DNA of 9,191 bases from Flammeovirgaceae bacterium UBA2786 (GTDB taxonomy: Bacteria; Bacteroidota; Bacteroidia; Cytophagales; Cyclobacteriaceae), in assembly GCA_002352225.1 (NCBI GenBank), contig DEIA01000040.1, positions 1-9,191 on the forward strand. The letters are read 5' to 3'. Made by a program: the position numbers and the translations under genes. The notes under the pieces were generated by a model that was not told where the DNA came from, made no database searches, and saw only the letters and a program-made list of their open reading frames with translations. Positions 1-7,215 of this stretch are shown in pieces. The first letter of the stretch is position 1. Each line of letters starts with the position of its first letter.

Positions 1-90
1 GCCATCGCTTTCACTTCATGCACCGATGAAGATGTAGCTCCTAAGAAAGAATCACATAACAACGGAGGCTCTCCAATTAAAGAAGGATAA
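1..90 (+). CDS. C-terminal end of a small lipoprotein (5' end outside window)
   Basis: An open frame enters from the left edge and stops with TAA at 88-90, giving the last 29 residues of a protein. It begins with hydrophobic residues AIAF followed by TSC and then TDED. This looks like the end of a lipoprotein signal peptide, with the cysteine at visible residue 7 as the likely lipidated residue. The acidic residues right after the cysteine resemble the lipoprotein export signal described in Bacteroidota, which sends lipoproteins to the cell surface. The mature part would be only about 23 residues, polar, and ends in NNGGSPIKEG. The next small gene starts 40 bp downstream on the same strand and ends in a similar motif, so the two are probably co-transcribed and may be related. 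The function is unknown. The start codon and most of the signal peptide are not in the window. Confidence 0.6.
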   Translation, partial: AIAFTSCTDEDVAPKKESHNNGGSPIKEG

Positions 91-130
91 TCAATTGTAA
101 AATTTTAGGACACCCAAAACATTAATTAAT

Positions 131-283
131 ATGAAAACCAAATCAATCATTGTATTAGCTGCGGCTGTGATCACGGTATCATCCCTGGTGGCTTTCAAGT
201 CAGTAAATAATACTACCAAACCTGTAGCCCAGAAAGAAGTTGAAGGTATGACTAACAGCGGAGGTTTTGCCTTAAAGGATTAA
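131..283 (+). CDS. Small exported peptide of 50 residues with signal peptide, unknown function
   Basis: ATG at 131 opens a 50-codon frame ending with TAA. The N-terminus MKTKS is followed by a hydrophobic run of about 15 residues (IIVLAAAVITVSSLV) and a likely signal peptidase I site near LVA/FKS. That leaves a mature peptide of about 29 residues. It has no cysteine, so it is not a lipoprotein, unlike its upstream neighbour. The mature part is polar and ends in TNSGGFALKD, which aligns with NNGGSPIKEG at the end of the upstream gene (pattern N-[NS]-G-G-x-x-[IL]-K-[ED]). The real signal peptide, the same-strand tandem position and the shared C-terminus argue that this is a genuine gene despite its size. 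I do not recognise a named family. Possible roles include a secreted signal or a small envelope protein, but nothing in the sequence decides between them. Confidence 0.65.
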   Translation: MKTKSIIVLAAAVITVSSLVAFKSVNNTTKPVAQKEVEGMTNSGGFALKD

Positions 284-294
284 TTCAAAGAACG

Positions 295-343
295 AAGGGT
301 GAATTCCCGGTTACGAAGGTAGCCTGTTTACCCTTATCATTTT
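295..343 (+). terminator. Possible nested stem-loop downstream of the small peptide genes
   Basis: An outer inverted repeat AAGGGT (295-300) / ACCCTT (330-335) encloses an inner 6-bp hairpin. The inner stem is GGTTAC (309-314) and GTAGCC (319-324) with loop GAAG and one G-U pair. A short T run (340-343) follows. It begins 11 bp after the stop codon of the 50-residue gene, where a transcription terminator is expected. The T run is short and the outer loop is wide, so termination is only a possibility. Confidence 0.35.
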
Positions 344-496
344 GAATAATCTTTCCACCTTGTTAGGGAAGTAGTATTTGCGAAAGCAATTAATACATAC
401 ATTTACCGCTCCTTCATAGGCTCCATCTCTGTGATTGCTTCTTCACCGGTAAGGCTAAACAAAAATTCCCATGTGGGAAGGGGGCCGCTGTATGTC

Positions 497-530
497 AAAA
501 AATACCCGTTTTTTACAATTTCGGGGGGTA
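497..530 (-). terminator. Possible weak terminator of sppA
   Basis: Read on the minus strand, TACCC (530-526) and GGGTA (507-503) can pair across an 18-nt loop and are followed directly by six T (502-497). It lies 19 bp past the sppA stop codon. The stem is only 5 bp, so the call is weak. Confidence 0.3.
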
Positions 531-549
531 ATCTTACATTATATTTTAC

Positions 550-2313
550 CTACTCAATGGTTAATTCATAGGGCATTCGCATCTGGCTGCCTTGATAATT
601 TTTCAATTTTTTCAGGTATTGGTAAGTATCAAAATAGACCCCTAATTCTCTTTTTAGCATGCGGGTTTCGGCACTTTCTTCTAACCCGCCAAGCCACTGC
701 TCAAAGAAACTCTTCTGTATAGGGTAATACTTTAGTCTGTAATCTTCACCTAATCCTGCTGCTCCGGCCGCCAGGGTAACCGCTGTTTCAAAGTTGCCCA
801 GTACATCTACCAACCCTCGTTCTTTGGCTTGAGTGCCGGTCCAAACCCGGCCCGATGCCACTTTCATCAACTCGTCCACAGGCATAGCTCTTCCCGCAGC
901 AGCTTTGGTTGTAAATCCTTTATAAATCTCTTCGGTCTTCTTTTGCCAAATATTTTTCTCAACCGAATTTAGTGGTCTCGTCATGGTAATGAGTTCTCCA
1001 ATTTCACCAGTCTTCACCTCTTCAAACGTAATACCCAGTTTGTTATCCAGAAAATTACTCATATCAAACAACACGCTAAACACACCAATCGACCCGGTAA
1101 TAGTAGTGGGTTGAGCAACTATGGTATCGCAGGCCATAGCCAGGTAATACCCACCCGAAGCCGCGTAGTCTGACATAGATGCAATTACAGGTTTTACTTC
1201 GCTGGCCAGGTTAATCTCGCGCCACATTACATCCGATGCCAGTGCACTGCCGCCAGGAGAGTTTATTCGAATCACAATTGCTTTAATCCGATCATTTGTA
1301 CGGGCTTTACGTAACTCTTCTGCAAAAGTATCTGACCCGATTAATCCATCTTGCGCCTTACCGGAAACAATTTCTCCATCGGCCACTATTACGGCTATCT
1401 CGTTTTTAGATGAGGATGGGTTTGATAGACTACGCTTATACTTACCATATTTAACAAGGTTTATTTTTGCCTTATCCGATAGCCCTAACCGGCTGCGCAG
1501 TTCTGCCTGTACCTGATCGAAGTAAACCAGCGAATCAACAAGGCCATATTCAACAGATGTAGCAGTGTTAACCACCAACATCTTGTCGGCAATTTCGCGT
1601 AAGCGTGTACCGTCAATATTGCGTGTAGCCGACACATCGTTTAAAATAGTCTGATGAATATCTTCAATCATTTCGTTAAGCTGAAGTTTATTTTCAGTAC
1701 TCATACGATCTAGCATGAAGGGCTCTACTGCACTTTTAAAATCCCCTACTCGAAAAATCTGCGGCTTAATATCCAGTTTGTCAAACAATTTTTTAAAAAA
1801 AGAAACCTCTACCGAAAGACCATTAAACTCTAACTCACCTTCGGGATTGAGGTAAACTTTGTCGGCAGCAGAAGCCAGATAATAAGCCGACTCAGTATAA
1901 TATTCGCTATATGCAATTATCCATTTACCTGATTTCCTGAAATCTACAAGCGCCTCGCGCAATTCCCGGGCAACTCCATAGCCGCCCATAAGCGTACCTA
2001 CCTCCAGGTAGATTCCTTTAATCTTTGAGTCGTCTTTTGCATTTTTAATAGCGCGCTTAAGGGGCAGCAATCCGGTAGAAGAAACTATTCCGGGTATTGG
2101 CATATCTTCAAGCGGATCTTCAATTTCATTTTCTGTTATGGTACCATCCAGTTTCAAGTGCAAAACAGATTGATCTTTTACAACCACCTGTTGATTACTA
2201 TCTGAAAAACTGGCAACCATGCCCACCAGCAGAAAAAAGCCCAGCACGCACAAAACAATAAATGCCAGCAACGACCCCAGGCATGAAGCTAAAAATGTCT
2301 TAAAGAAATTCAT
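550..2313 (-). CDS. sppA: Signal peptide peptidase SppA, 67K type (protease IV)
   Basis: This is a 587-residue serine protease of family S49 that degrades signal peptides left in the membrane after protein export. Residues 8-33 form one hydrophobic N-terminal membrane anchor. Two tandem S49 domains follow, as in the long bacterial form. The first half carries GDFKSAVEPF, whose lysine (K193) matches the general-base lysine of E. coli SppA (in GTYKSAVEPF). The second half carries INSPGGSALASD (350-361) and then SDYAASGGYY, where S386 matches the catalytic serine. The length is close to that of the E. coli protein (618 residues), and the protein looks intact and active. The ATG at 2313 immediately precedes the anchor, and no Shine-Dalgarno sequence is visible. 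The gene diverges from folK across a 77-bp gap and runs towards the small peptide genes. Confidence 0.95.
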   Translation of the reverse strand: MNFFKTFLASCLGSLLAFIVLCVLGFFLLVGMVASFSDSNQQVVVKDQSVLHLKLDGTITENEIEDPLEDMPIPGIVSSTGLLPLKRAIKNAKDDSKIKGIYLEVGTLMGGYGVARELREALVDFRKSGKWIIAYSEYYTESAYYLASAADKVYLNPEGELEFNGLSVEVSFFKKLFDKLDIKPQIFRVGDFKSAVEPFMLDRMSTENKLQLNEMIEDIHQTILNDVSATRNIDGTRLREIADKMLVVNTATSVEYGLVDSLVYFDQVQAELRSRLGLSDKAKINLVKYGKYKRSLSNPSSSKNEIAVIVADGEIVSGKAQDGLIGSDTFAEELRKARTNDRIKAIVIRINSPGGSALASDVMWREINLASEVKPVIASMSDYAASGGYYLAMACDTIVAQPTTITGSIGVFSVLFDMSNFLDNKLGITFEEVKTGEIGELITMTRPLNSVEKNIWQKKTEEIYKGFTTKAAAGRAMPVDELMKVASGRVWTGTQAKERGLVDVLGNFETAVTLAAGAAGLGEDYRLKYYPIQKSFFEQWLGGLEESAETRMLKRELGVYFDTYQYLKKLKNYQGSQMRMPYELTIE

Positions 2314-2374
2314 GGATTAGTTAATTAAGAATCCGAAAATTACAGAAAGAAGCACGGGATATAAAGCGACACCC

Positions 2375-2382
2375 TATCTTTC
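2375..2382 (+). promoter_or_regulatory. Possible -7 element upstream of folK
   Basis: TATCTTTC matches 7 of 8 positions of the Bacteroidota -7 box TAnnTTTG and lies 8 bp before the folK ATG. That would give a nearly leaderless transcript. No TTTG -33 box is found at the expected distance, so support is thin. Confidence 0.2.
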
Positions 2383-2390
2383 GCAAGAGA

Positions 2391-2882
2391 ATGAACGCAA
2401 CCCCGCTAATATTGTTACTTGGCAGCAACCTGGGCGAAAGCGACAAAGTGTTAAAAAACGCCATGCTTAGCCTTGAACATCACTTTGGAAAGATTGAATT
2501 AGCCTCATCCGTTTACAGAACTCAGGCCTGGGGCGAAATCAATCAACCCGATTTTTTGAACCAGGTAGTAGTAATACCATACAGTGGTACTGCGCACCAG
2601 GCGCTTAAAATTGCTTTGGACATAGAAAGTAAAATGGGACGCATTCGGTCCAAAAAATGGGGGCCTCGTATAATCGATATTGATTTATTATACCTGGGAA
2701 CCCAGATTCTCCGCACCGAACACCTTACCCTTCCTCATGCGGCCTTGCACATCAGACGCTTTACTCTTATTCCGTTGGTAGAAATCCTTCCCGATTTTAT
2801 TCATCCGGTATTCAATAAAACACATCAACAACTTCTTGCTGAATGTCCTGATGGTTTTGAGGTTACAAAATTACAGGCTTAA
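2391..2882 (+). CDS. folK: 2-amino-4-hydroxy-6-hydroxymethyldihydropteridine pyrophosphokinase (HPPK)
   Basis: This 163-residue cytoplasmic enzyme transfers pyrophosphate from ATP to 6-hydroxymethyl-dihydropterin, the step before dihydropteroate synthase in folate synthesis. The usual HPPK landmarks are present in order. GSNLG (11-15) is the N-terminal loop, SSVYRTQAWG (39-48) and QPDFLNQVV (52-60) are substrate-binding segments, and KWGPRIIDIDLLYLG (89-103) is the family signature. Within the signature, D96 and D98 match the two magnesium-binding aspartates. LPH (114-116) and FTLIPLVEI follow near the end. The length is typical for the family (E. coli about 160). The gene stands alone on the plus strand, divergent from sppA, and its last 12 bp overlap the end of fabD on the other strand. 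No other folate gene is in the window. Confidence 0.95.
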   Translation: MNATPLILLLGSNLGESDKVLKNAMLSLEHHFGKIELASSVYRTQAWGEINQPDFLNQVVVIPYSGTAHQALKIALDIESKMGRIRSKKWGPRIIDIDLLYLGTQILRTEHLTLPHAALHIRRFTLIPLVEILPDFIHPVFNKTHQQLLAECPDGFEVTKLQA

Positions 2883-3746
2883 CACCTCGGCTTGTGGTGC
2901 AATCTTCTTAACCAACCCTTGTAGTACCTTTCCTGGCCCACACTCAGCAAATTTTTGGCCACCGTCTTTAACCATGTTCTGTACCAGTTGAGTCCAACGT
3001 ACAGGCGCTGTTAACTGATCGACCAGATTTTTTTTGATTACTGTAACATCGGTAGAGGATAAAGCCGTTACATTCTGATAAATCGGGCAAACCGGAGTAC
3101 TAAAGGCTGTAGCCTGTATCGCGGCAGCCAATTCTTCACGGGCCGGTTCCATTAAGGGCGAGTGAAATGCTCCCCCCACCTGCAATGGCATTGCACGCTT
3201 GGCCCCTGCAGCTTTAAGTTTTTCGCATGCAATATCGATTCCCTTTAGTGAACCCGAAATCACTAACTGGCCCGGGCAATTATAATTAGCTGCCACCACA
3301 ATCTCTTCGGTTATAGAGGCGCAAACCTCTTCAACCTTTGTGTCATCCAACCCTAGTATGGCCGCCATGGTAGAAGGATTAATTTCACACGCGCGTTGCA
3401 TTGCCATTGCCCGTTTATAAACCAGCTTAAGTGCGTCTTCAAAGGAAAGTGTTTGGTTGGCCACTAAGGCCGAAAATTCGCCCAACGAATGGCCAGCCAC
3501 CATCTGCGGTTGTATTGAATCCTGTGCCAGGGCTGTTACAACAGAATGAATAAATACAGCCGGCTGTGTTACTTTGGTTTGTTTCAGTTCTTCGGCCGAT
3601 CCGGAAAACATAATTTCCGTGATATTGAAACCCAGAATATTGTTCGCTTTGTCAAAAAGTGATTTAGCTATAGGGTTAGCATTATAAAGTTCCTTACCCA
3701 TTCCTGTAAACTGGGCGCCTTGCCCCGGAAAAACAAATGCAATCAT
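2871..3746 (-). CDS. fabD: Malonyl-CoA:ACP S-malonyltransferase
   Basis: This 291-residue cytoplasmic enzyme moves malonyl groups from coenzyme A to acyl carrier protein, supplying the extender unit for type II fatty acid synthesis. The N-terminal motif FPGQGAQ (6-12) contains the oxyanion-hole glutamine. The nucleophile elbow GHSLG (85-89) places the catalytic serine at S87. R112, in KRAMAMQ, matches the arginine that binds the malonyl carboxylate. H195, in GGAFHSPLM, is the catalytic histidine. The later QNV (near 244) and GPGKVL motifs are also typical. The length is slightly shorter than E. coli FabD (309). The ATG at 3746 sits directly before the conserved first strand IAFVFPG, so the start is secure. 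The gene lies 55 bp after the DCC-family gene and may be transcribed with it. Its 3' end overlaps folK. Confidence 0.96.
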   Translation of the reverse strand: MIAFVFPGQGAQFTGMGKELYNANPIAKSLFDKANNILGFNITEIMFSGSAEELKQTKVTQPAVFIHSVVTALAQDSIQPQMVAGHSLGEFSALVANQTLSFEDALKLVYKRAMAMQRACEINPSTMAAILGLDDTKVEEVCASITEEIVVAANYNCPGQLVISGSLKGIDIACEKLKAAGAKRAMPLQVGGAFHSPLMEPAREELAAAIQATAFSTPVCPIYQNVTALSSTDVTVIKKNLVDQLTAPVRWTQLVQNMVKDGGQKFAECGPGKVLQGLVKKIAPQAEVLSL

Positions 3747-3801
3747 GTGTGTGAAATTTGAATGCAGTTTACTGTATGCTGCGATAAGATCAAAATGTAG
3801 T

Positions 3802-4218
3802 TTACGCTACAAATCTGGCCTTCAGCTCGGGTGTGGGAATCATACAGGCCTCTTTTCTGCCAAACCAACGGTATCGATTACGGGAAATCCAATTATAAAC
3901 TCCATCGCGGATAAATGACGGAATAATTATAAACCCGTATAGCAAGGGCCATCCACCTGTTAGCTGGCGGGCTATTTCAAGTGCAGCATTACTCTTTTGA
4001 AAAAGCTTATCTTGTTTAACCAGTAACACACTGTTCAGTTCAGAATCATCTAACCTGAAGTTGCGCATTTGATTTCTTCCAAATTCAGATTGAAGAGATG
4101 CAAACCTAAATTTTTTCTTTGGGTCGCGCTTAATTACAAACAGAACAGAATTATTGCATAGGTTGCAAACCCCATCAAACAAAATTACCGGATGCTCTAC
4201 CGCACCAGTTGTACCCAT
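3802..4218 (-). CDS. DCC-family thiol-disulfide oxidoreductase-like protein (DUF393)
   Basis: This 138-residue protein carries the DCC signature near its N-terminus: VILFDGVCNLCN (11-22), with D15, C18 and C21 forming DxxCxxC. The family is named for this motif and is predicted to have a thioredoxin-like fold, but its substrate is generally unknown. The rest fits the family: FRFASLQSE (37-45), a segment around LLVKQDKLFQKSNAALEIARQL, the hydrophobic stretch WPLLYGFIIIPSFIRDGVYN and a late RYRWFGRKEAC. No signal peptide is visible, so it is probably cytoplasmic or attached to the inner face of the membrane. The ATG at 4218 lies inside the end of the upstream secreted-protein gene (22-bp overlap) and is the only start that keeps the whole motif. 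The overlap suggests translational coupling. The family call is firm; the redox function is inferred. Confidence 0.85.
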   Translation of the reverse strand: MGTTGAVEHPVILFDGVCNLCNNSVLFVIKRDPKKKFRFASLQSEFGRNQMRNFRLDDSELNSVLLVKQDKLFQKSNAALEIARQLTGGWPLLYGFIIIPSFIRDGVYNWISRNRYRWFGRKEACMIPTPELKARFVA

Positions 4219-7064
4219 CCTTTTATAACTTTATTTTGTTGGGCAGGGTCAATCATATCGAACGTAACATCTGCACTGTAATAATACATGCCGCTTGCCA
4301 ACTCCTTGCCGCCACTATCGCGGCCATCCCAGTCTATATAAATAGAACGTTCGCCACCTGAAGTATACCGATACACTTCTTTGCCCCACCGGTTAAAAAT
4401 TTTTACATCAACTTTAAGCACAAAACGTGCGCAACGTTTCCGTAAATCATTAAGATTCTGCCCGCAAGGCCCCACACCATCCTCGCCTATTACCGCTCCA
4501 ATTCTATCGCTAAATGCGCTGAAAAAATCATTACACTGGTCGCTATTTGGCGTAAAAATATTAGGCAACTCATAATACGGACAATTGTCGAAACAGAACA
4601 TATCACTCGCTTCGCTTTCGTTACCTGCCCGGTCTACGGCTACAATCTTATAACAAGCCGCAAAAGAAGGCAAGTTGGAATGGATAAAGAATGTATCAGA
4701 AACTACAGCTATTTCTGTAAACTCTTCTGTAAGGCGGTTAGCCATTAGTATTTTGTAATTACGAATGTCATCGCGGCAGGTTAGGTCGGCCGGGCGTTGC
4801 CACGATAATGTGTTACTGTATAAGTTTACACCGCATGATGCTGATTCCATAAAGTCGGCACAATCCTGTCCCGTCATTGTAAACTGTGGCTTGCAGGGCG
4901 GCACATTATCATTAGGTGTAGCACAAATAATTTGCGAAAAGTTTTCCAGGGGAGCGCTAATTTCAGGATTACCGTATGTACCGCGTGTGCGTACCCGGTA
5001 ACAGTATTCCTCCGTTTCTTGTAGCGGACCTTCATCTATATAATTAAATCCGGCTTGCGTTACATTTACATCATCCAGAAATACCATTTGTATTTCGGTA
5101 GCATTTTCGGGGCCTCTGAAAATATCGTGCAGCGGATAGCTTTGTGAATTATTAGCCCAGGGCACATCGGCATTCCACGTTAAATCTATTTGTTGAAATT
5201 TAGAGGCGGTTTCTAACCTTACGGTAGAGGCTGTAGCCGATTCGCCAACTTTTACATTATTAGCATCATATGCTGTAACCCGGTAGTTATAGATCAGGTC
5301 TTGTGTATTGAGCTGCGTATCTAAAAAGGTGGTATCGGGGTCTGACCTTCTACCCGGAAATGCCGGTGTTAAATTAATGTTACCCGAGAAACCTTCAGCT
5401 CTGTGCAGTTCGTAAGTATAGGGTGGTGGAAACTGACCCGGGTCCGCTTCATAGGGTTTTGTCCATCGGATAAAAATATGCCCATCTGTACGACTTGTTA
5501 CTTCAACCGAAACATTGGTAATAGTTGGTAAATCTGCCAGAATGGGTGGCAGACAAACTTCCTGAGATACCAGGCTTTCACCTCCACCCGGTTGAGGAAA
5601 TACCGCCACCAGCCGATAGCAATACTTTGCCCCGGAAGCTAATCCATTTCCTCCGTTATTATCATTAAATGTAGTTGTACTTATGGGTACTGTTCCAATT
5701 AAGGAAAACCCAAGAAAATCGGGCATACCGGTAACGCAATCCGGAACAAAGGTTGACGAATCGACTCTACGCCAGATCTGCATACTTACAGCTTTGTCTT
5801 TACACGCGTAATCTACCCAGGTAATCTGAGCCGATCGGGTAGCCAGGTTTAGCACAGGGGCTTGCAGAACAGGAGGAGGACCAACAACTCTGATATTTAC
5901 AGTTTTAAATTGCACCAGAGAAGGGCTTCCCTTGTCGGTGATTTTAAAATTTATCTGATAGGGTTGGTCTTTGATGTGATCGCAGGTGGTATTCCAGTTT
6001 AAGGTTTGAACGGCCTTTATACCCGATGCGGTGTATTGAAATTTAATAGGTGAAGGCGTAAAGGTTGCAGGAGATGGGTTAACGGAAAAAATCTGGGAGA
6101 AGGCTTCGATTTTCACACTGTCAAAATCCGGATCGGTACCAAACACATCAAATGTTATCGTTTCGCCTGCCACTACACAAAAATCAGAAGGTACTTCCAG
6201 TTCGGGGCGTTGATTCAAACAATCTTCCACAATAATCTGCATATCACGCACTACATATCCTTGCTGCACCCAAACTCCACTCACCTTTCTCCATTCAATT
6301 ATTTTAAATGCAATGTTATACTCGCCTGGTGCCCCGGGTGCATCCCAGGTAATATTTCCGGTTACAGGATCTATTTCAAAATCAGGTTCTCCATTGCCGG
6401 CTTCATTGGCCGATCCATAAATCAAACCTATGCGATCGTAAAATGTCTTGGTATTCGGATCGAGGTAGGCTATTACATTAGAATTCTTATCCATCTTAGG
6501 AATAGTGAACTCGTACGATAAACTATCTCCATCCGGATCATACGCTCCGGGGTTATGGAAAAACGCTACACCCGTACATCCTTTATCGATAGGGGGAACT
6601 AACAACACCGGAGTATTACTGCACCCCAAAAACGGATCAATAATAATTTGAGTCTCAATATAAAAGGTAGTGTTAACAGAGTTGGCCATGTTTAACACAC
6701 CTTCATTTCGATTAGCCTCCAGGTAACTAATAACGTACCGCCCGGGGCCGGGAAAGGTATGTTCAATTGTAAACGTTACAAAGCCAACTTCCTGCGGCAG
6801 GTTAAGTTCGGGAGGAAAAGTATTAGCGAGTTCGGGGGTTATAAAGGGAGCCGTTCCATCGCCAAAGCGTAACTCACCATCGCCAAAGCGGATAGGCGAA
6901 CCCGTGTCGGTATACATGTTGATGGTTACAAAAAATTTAAGCGAATTACAATCGTCTCTTCGTAGTGTAATTTCGCCAGCGCGAATGTGAGTAGCCCAAA
7001 CTGAAACCGGAAAGCTTGCTAAAAAAAGCCCCAACCCTAATAATCTGATCGCCCTGCTTAACAT
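4197..7064 (-). CDS. Large secreted cell-surface protein with T9SS type B sorting domain (gliding motility-associated C-terminal)
   Basis: This protein of 955 residues is exported by the Sec system and then by the type IX system, probably ending up on the cell surface. The start chosen is ATG at 7064, which gives a normal signal peptide (MLSRAIRLLGLGLF... ending SVWA/THIRAG). An in-frame GTG at 7085 would add seven residues. After cleavage come beta-rich, Ig/PKD-like segments, including FGDGELRFGDG near residue 60, YDPDGDSLSYEF near 180 and TDPDFDSV near 312. Fibronectin type III-like segments follow at roughly 405-505, 515-620 and 625-715, seen in repeats such as YCYRLVAV, YNYRVTAYD and YCYRVRT. 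The last 130 residues are the sorting domain: LPNIFTPNSDQCNDFF, VKIFNRWGKEVY, IDWDGRDSGGKELASGMYYY and a final KGWVQLVR. There are 22 cysteines. The ligand or role is unknown; adhesion is plausible. The gene overlaps the DCC gene downstream. Confidence 0.88.
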   Translation of the reverse strand: MLSRAIRLLGLGLFLASFPVSVWATHIRAGEITLRRDDCNSLKFFVTINMYTDTGSPIRFGDGELRFGDGTAPFITPELANTFPPELNLPQEVGFVTFTIEHTFPGPGRYVISYLEANRNEGVLNMANSVNTTFYIETQIIIDPFLGCSNTPVLLVPPIDKGCTGVAFFHNPGAYDPDGDSLSYEFTIPKMDKNSNVIAYLDPNTKTFYDRIGLIYGSANEAGNGEPDFEIDPVTGNITWDAPGAPGEYNIAFKIIEWRKVSGVWVQQGYVVRDMQIIVEDCLNQRPELEVPSDFCVVAGETITFDVFGTDPDFDSVKIEAFSQIFSVNPSPATFTPSPIKFQYTASGIKAVQTLNWNTTCDHIKDQPYQINFKITDKGSPSLVQFKTVNIRVVGPPPVLQAPVLNLATRSAQITWVDYACKDKAVSMQIWRRVDSSTFVPDCVTGMPDFLGFSLIGTVPISTTTFNDNNGGNGLASGAKYCYRLVAVFPQPGGGESLVSQEVCLPPILADLPTITNVSVEVTSRTDGHIFIRWTKPYEADPGQFPPPYTYELHRAEGFSGNINLTPAFPGRRSDPDTTFLDTQLNTQDLIYNYRVTAYDANNVKVGESATASTVRLETASKFQQIDLTWNADVPWANNSQSYPLHDIFRGPENATEIQMVFLDDVNVTQAGFNYIDEGPLQETEEYCYRVRTRGTYGNPEISAPLENFSQIICATPNDNVPPCKPQFTMTGQDCADFMESASCGVNLYSNTLSWQRPADLTCRDDIRNYKILMANRLTEEFTEIAVVSDTFFIHSNLPSFAACYKIVAVDRAGNESEASDMFCFDNCPYYELPNIFTPNSDQCNDFFSAFSDRIGAVIGEDGVGPCGQNLNDLRKRCARFVLKVDVKIFNRWGKEVYRYTSGGERSIYIDWDGRDSGGKELASGMYYYSADVTFDMIDPAQQNKVIKGWVQLVR

Positions 7065-7110
7065 GTTGATGCCCTGATTTTTCACCGTTTAAAAACAACC
7101 AATCTGCACG

Positions 7111-7118
7111 CTAAGATA
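7111..7118 (-). promoter_or_regulatory. Possible -7 element of the secreted-protein gene
   Basis: On the minus strand TATCTTAG matches 7 of 8 positions of TAnnTTTG and lies 46 bp before the ATG at 7064 (25 bp before the alternative GTG). The nearest upstream TTTG (7149-7146) is too far away, with 27 bp between the boxes instead of about 19. Confidence 0.25.
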
Positions 7119-7215
7119 CAAGTAACAATAAATACTTAGCCTTACCAAACCCGATTCTATTAACGCATTACCCGCTTAAATATTTGCCATTCGCACAACA
7201 ATATATGGTTACGCT

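Noticed and set aside
311..442. Minus-strand frame faintly resembling the DNA-binding end of a response regulator
   Set aside because: The likeness (VNVCINCFRKYY) is a few residues only, there is no start codon at a sensible place, and a 43-codon open stretch is common by chance.
471..722. Plus-strand open frame of 83 codons
   Set aside because: Most of it lies antisense to the end of sppA, it has no recognisable domain, and sppA is a strong call.
3747..3801. Possible separate promoter between the DCC gene and fabD
   Set aside because: TACATTTT on the minus strand is near the -7 consensus, but no TTTG lies at the right distance, so co-transcription is simpler.
4381..5001. Two short plus-strand frames (4381-4575 and 4765-5001)
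   Set aside because: Both are antisense to the sorting domain and last fibronectin-like part of the T9SS substrate and show no domain or promoter.
6210..6521. Plus-strand open frame of 103 codons
   Set aside because: It lies fully antisense to the large T9SS substrate gene and its translation looks like non-coding shadow sequence.
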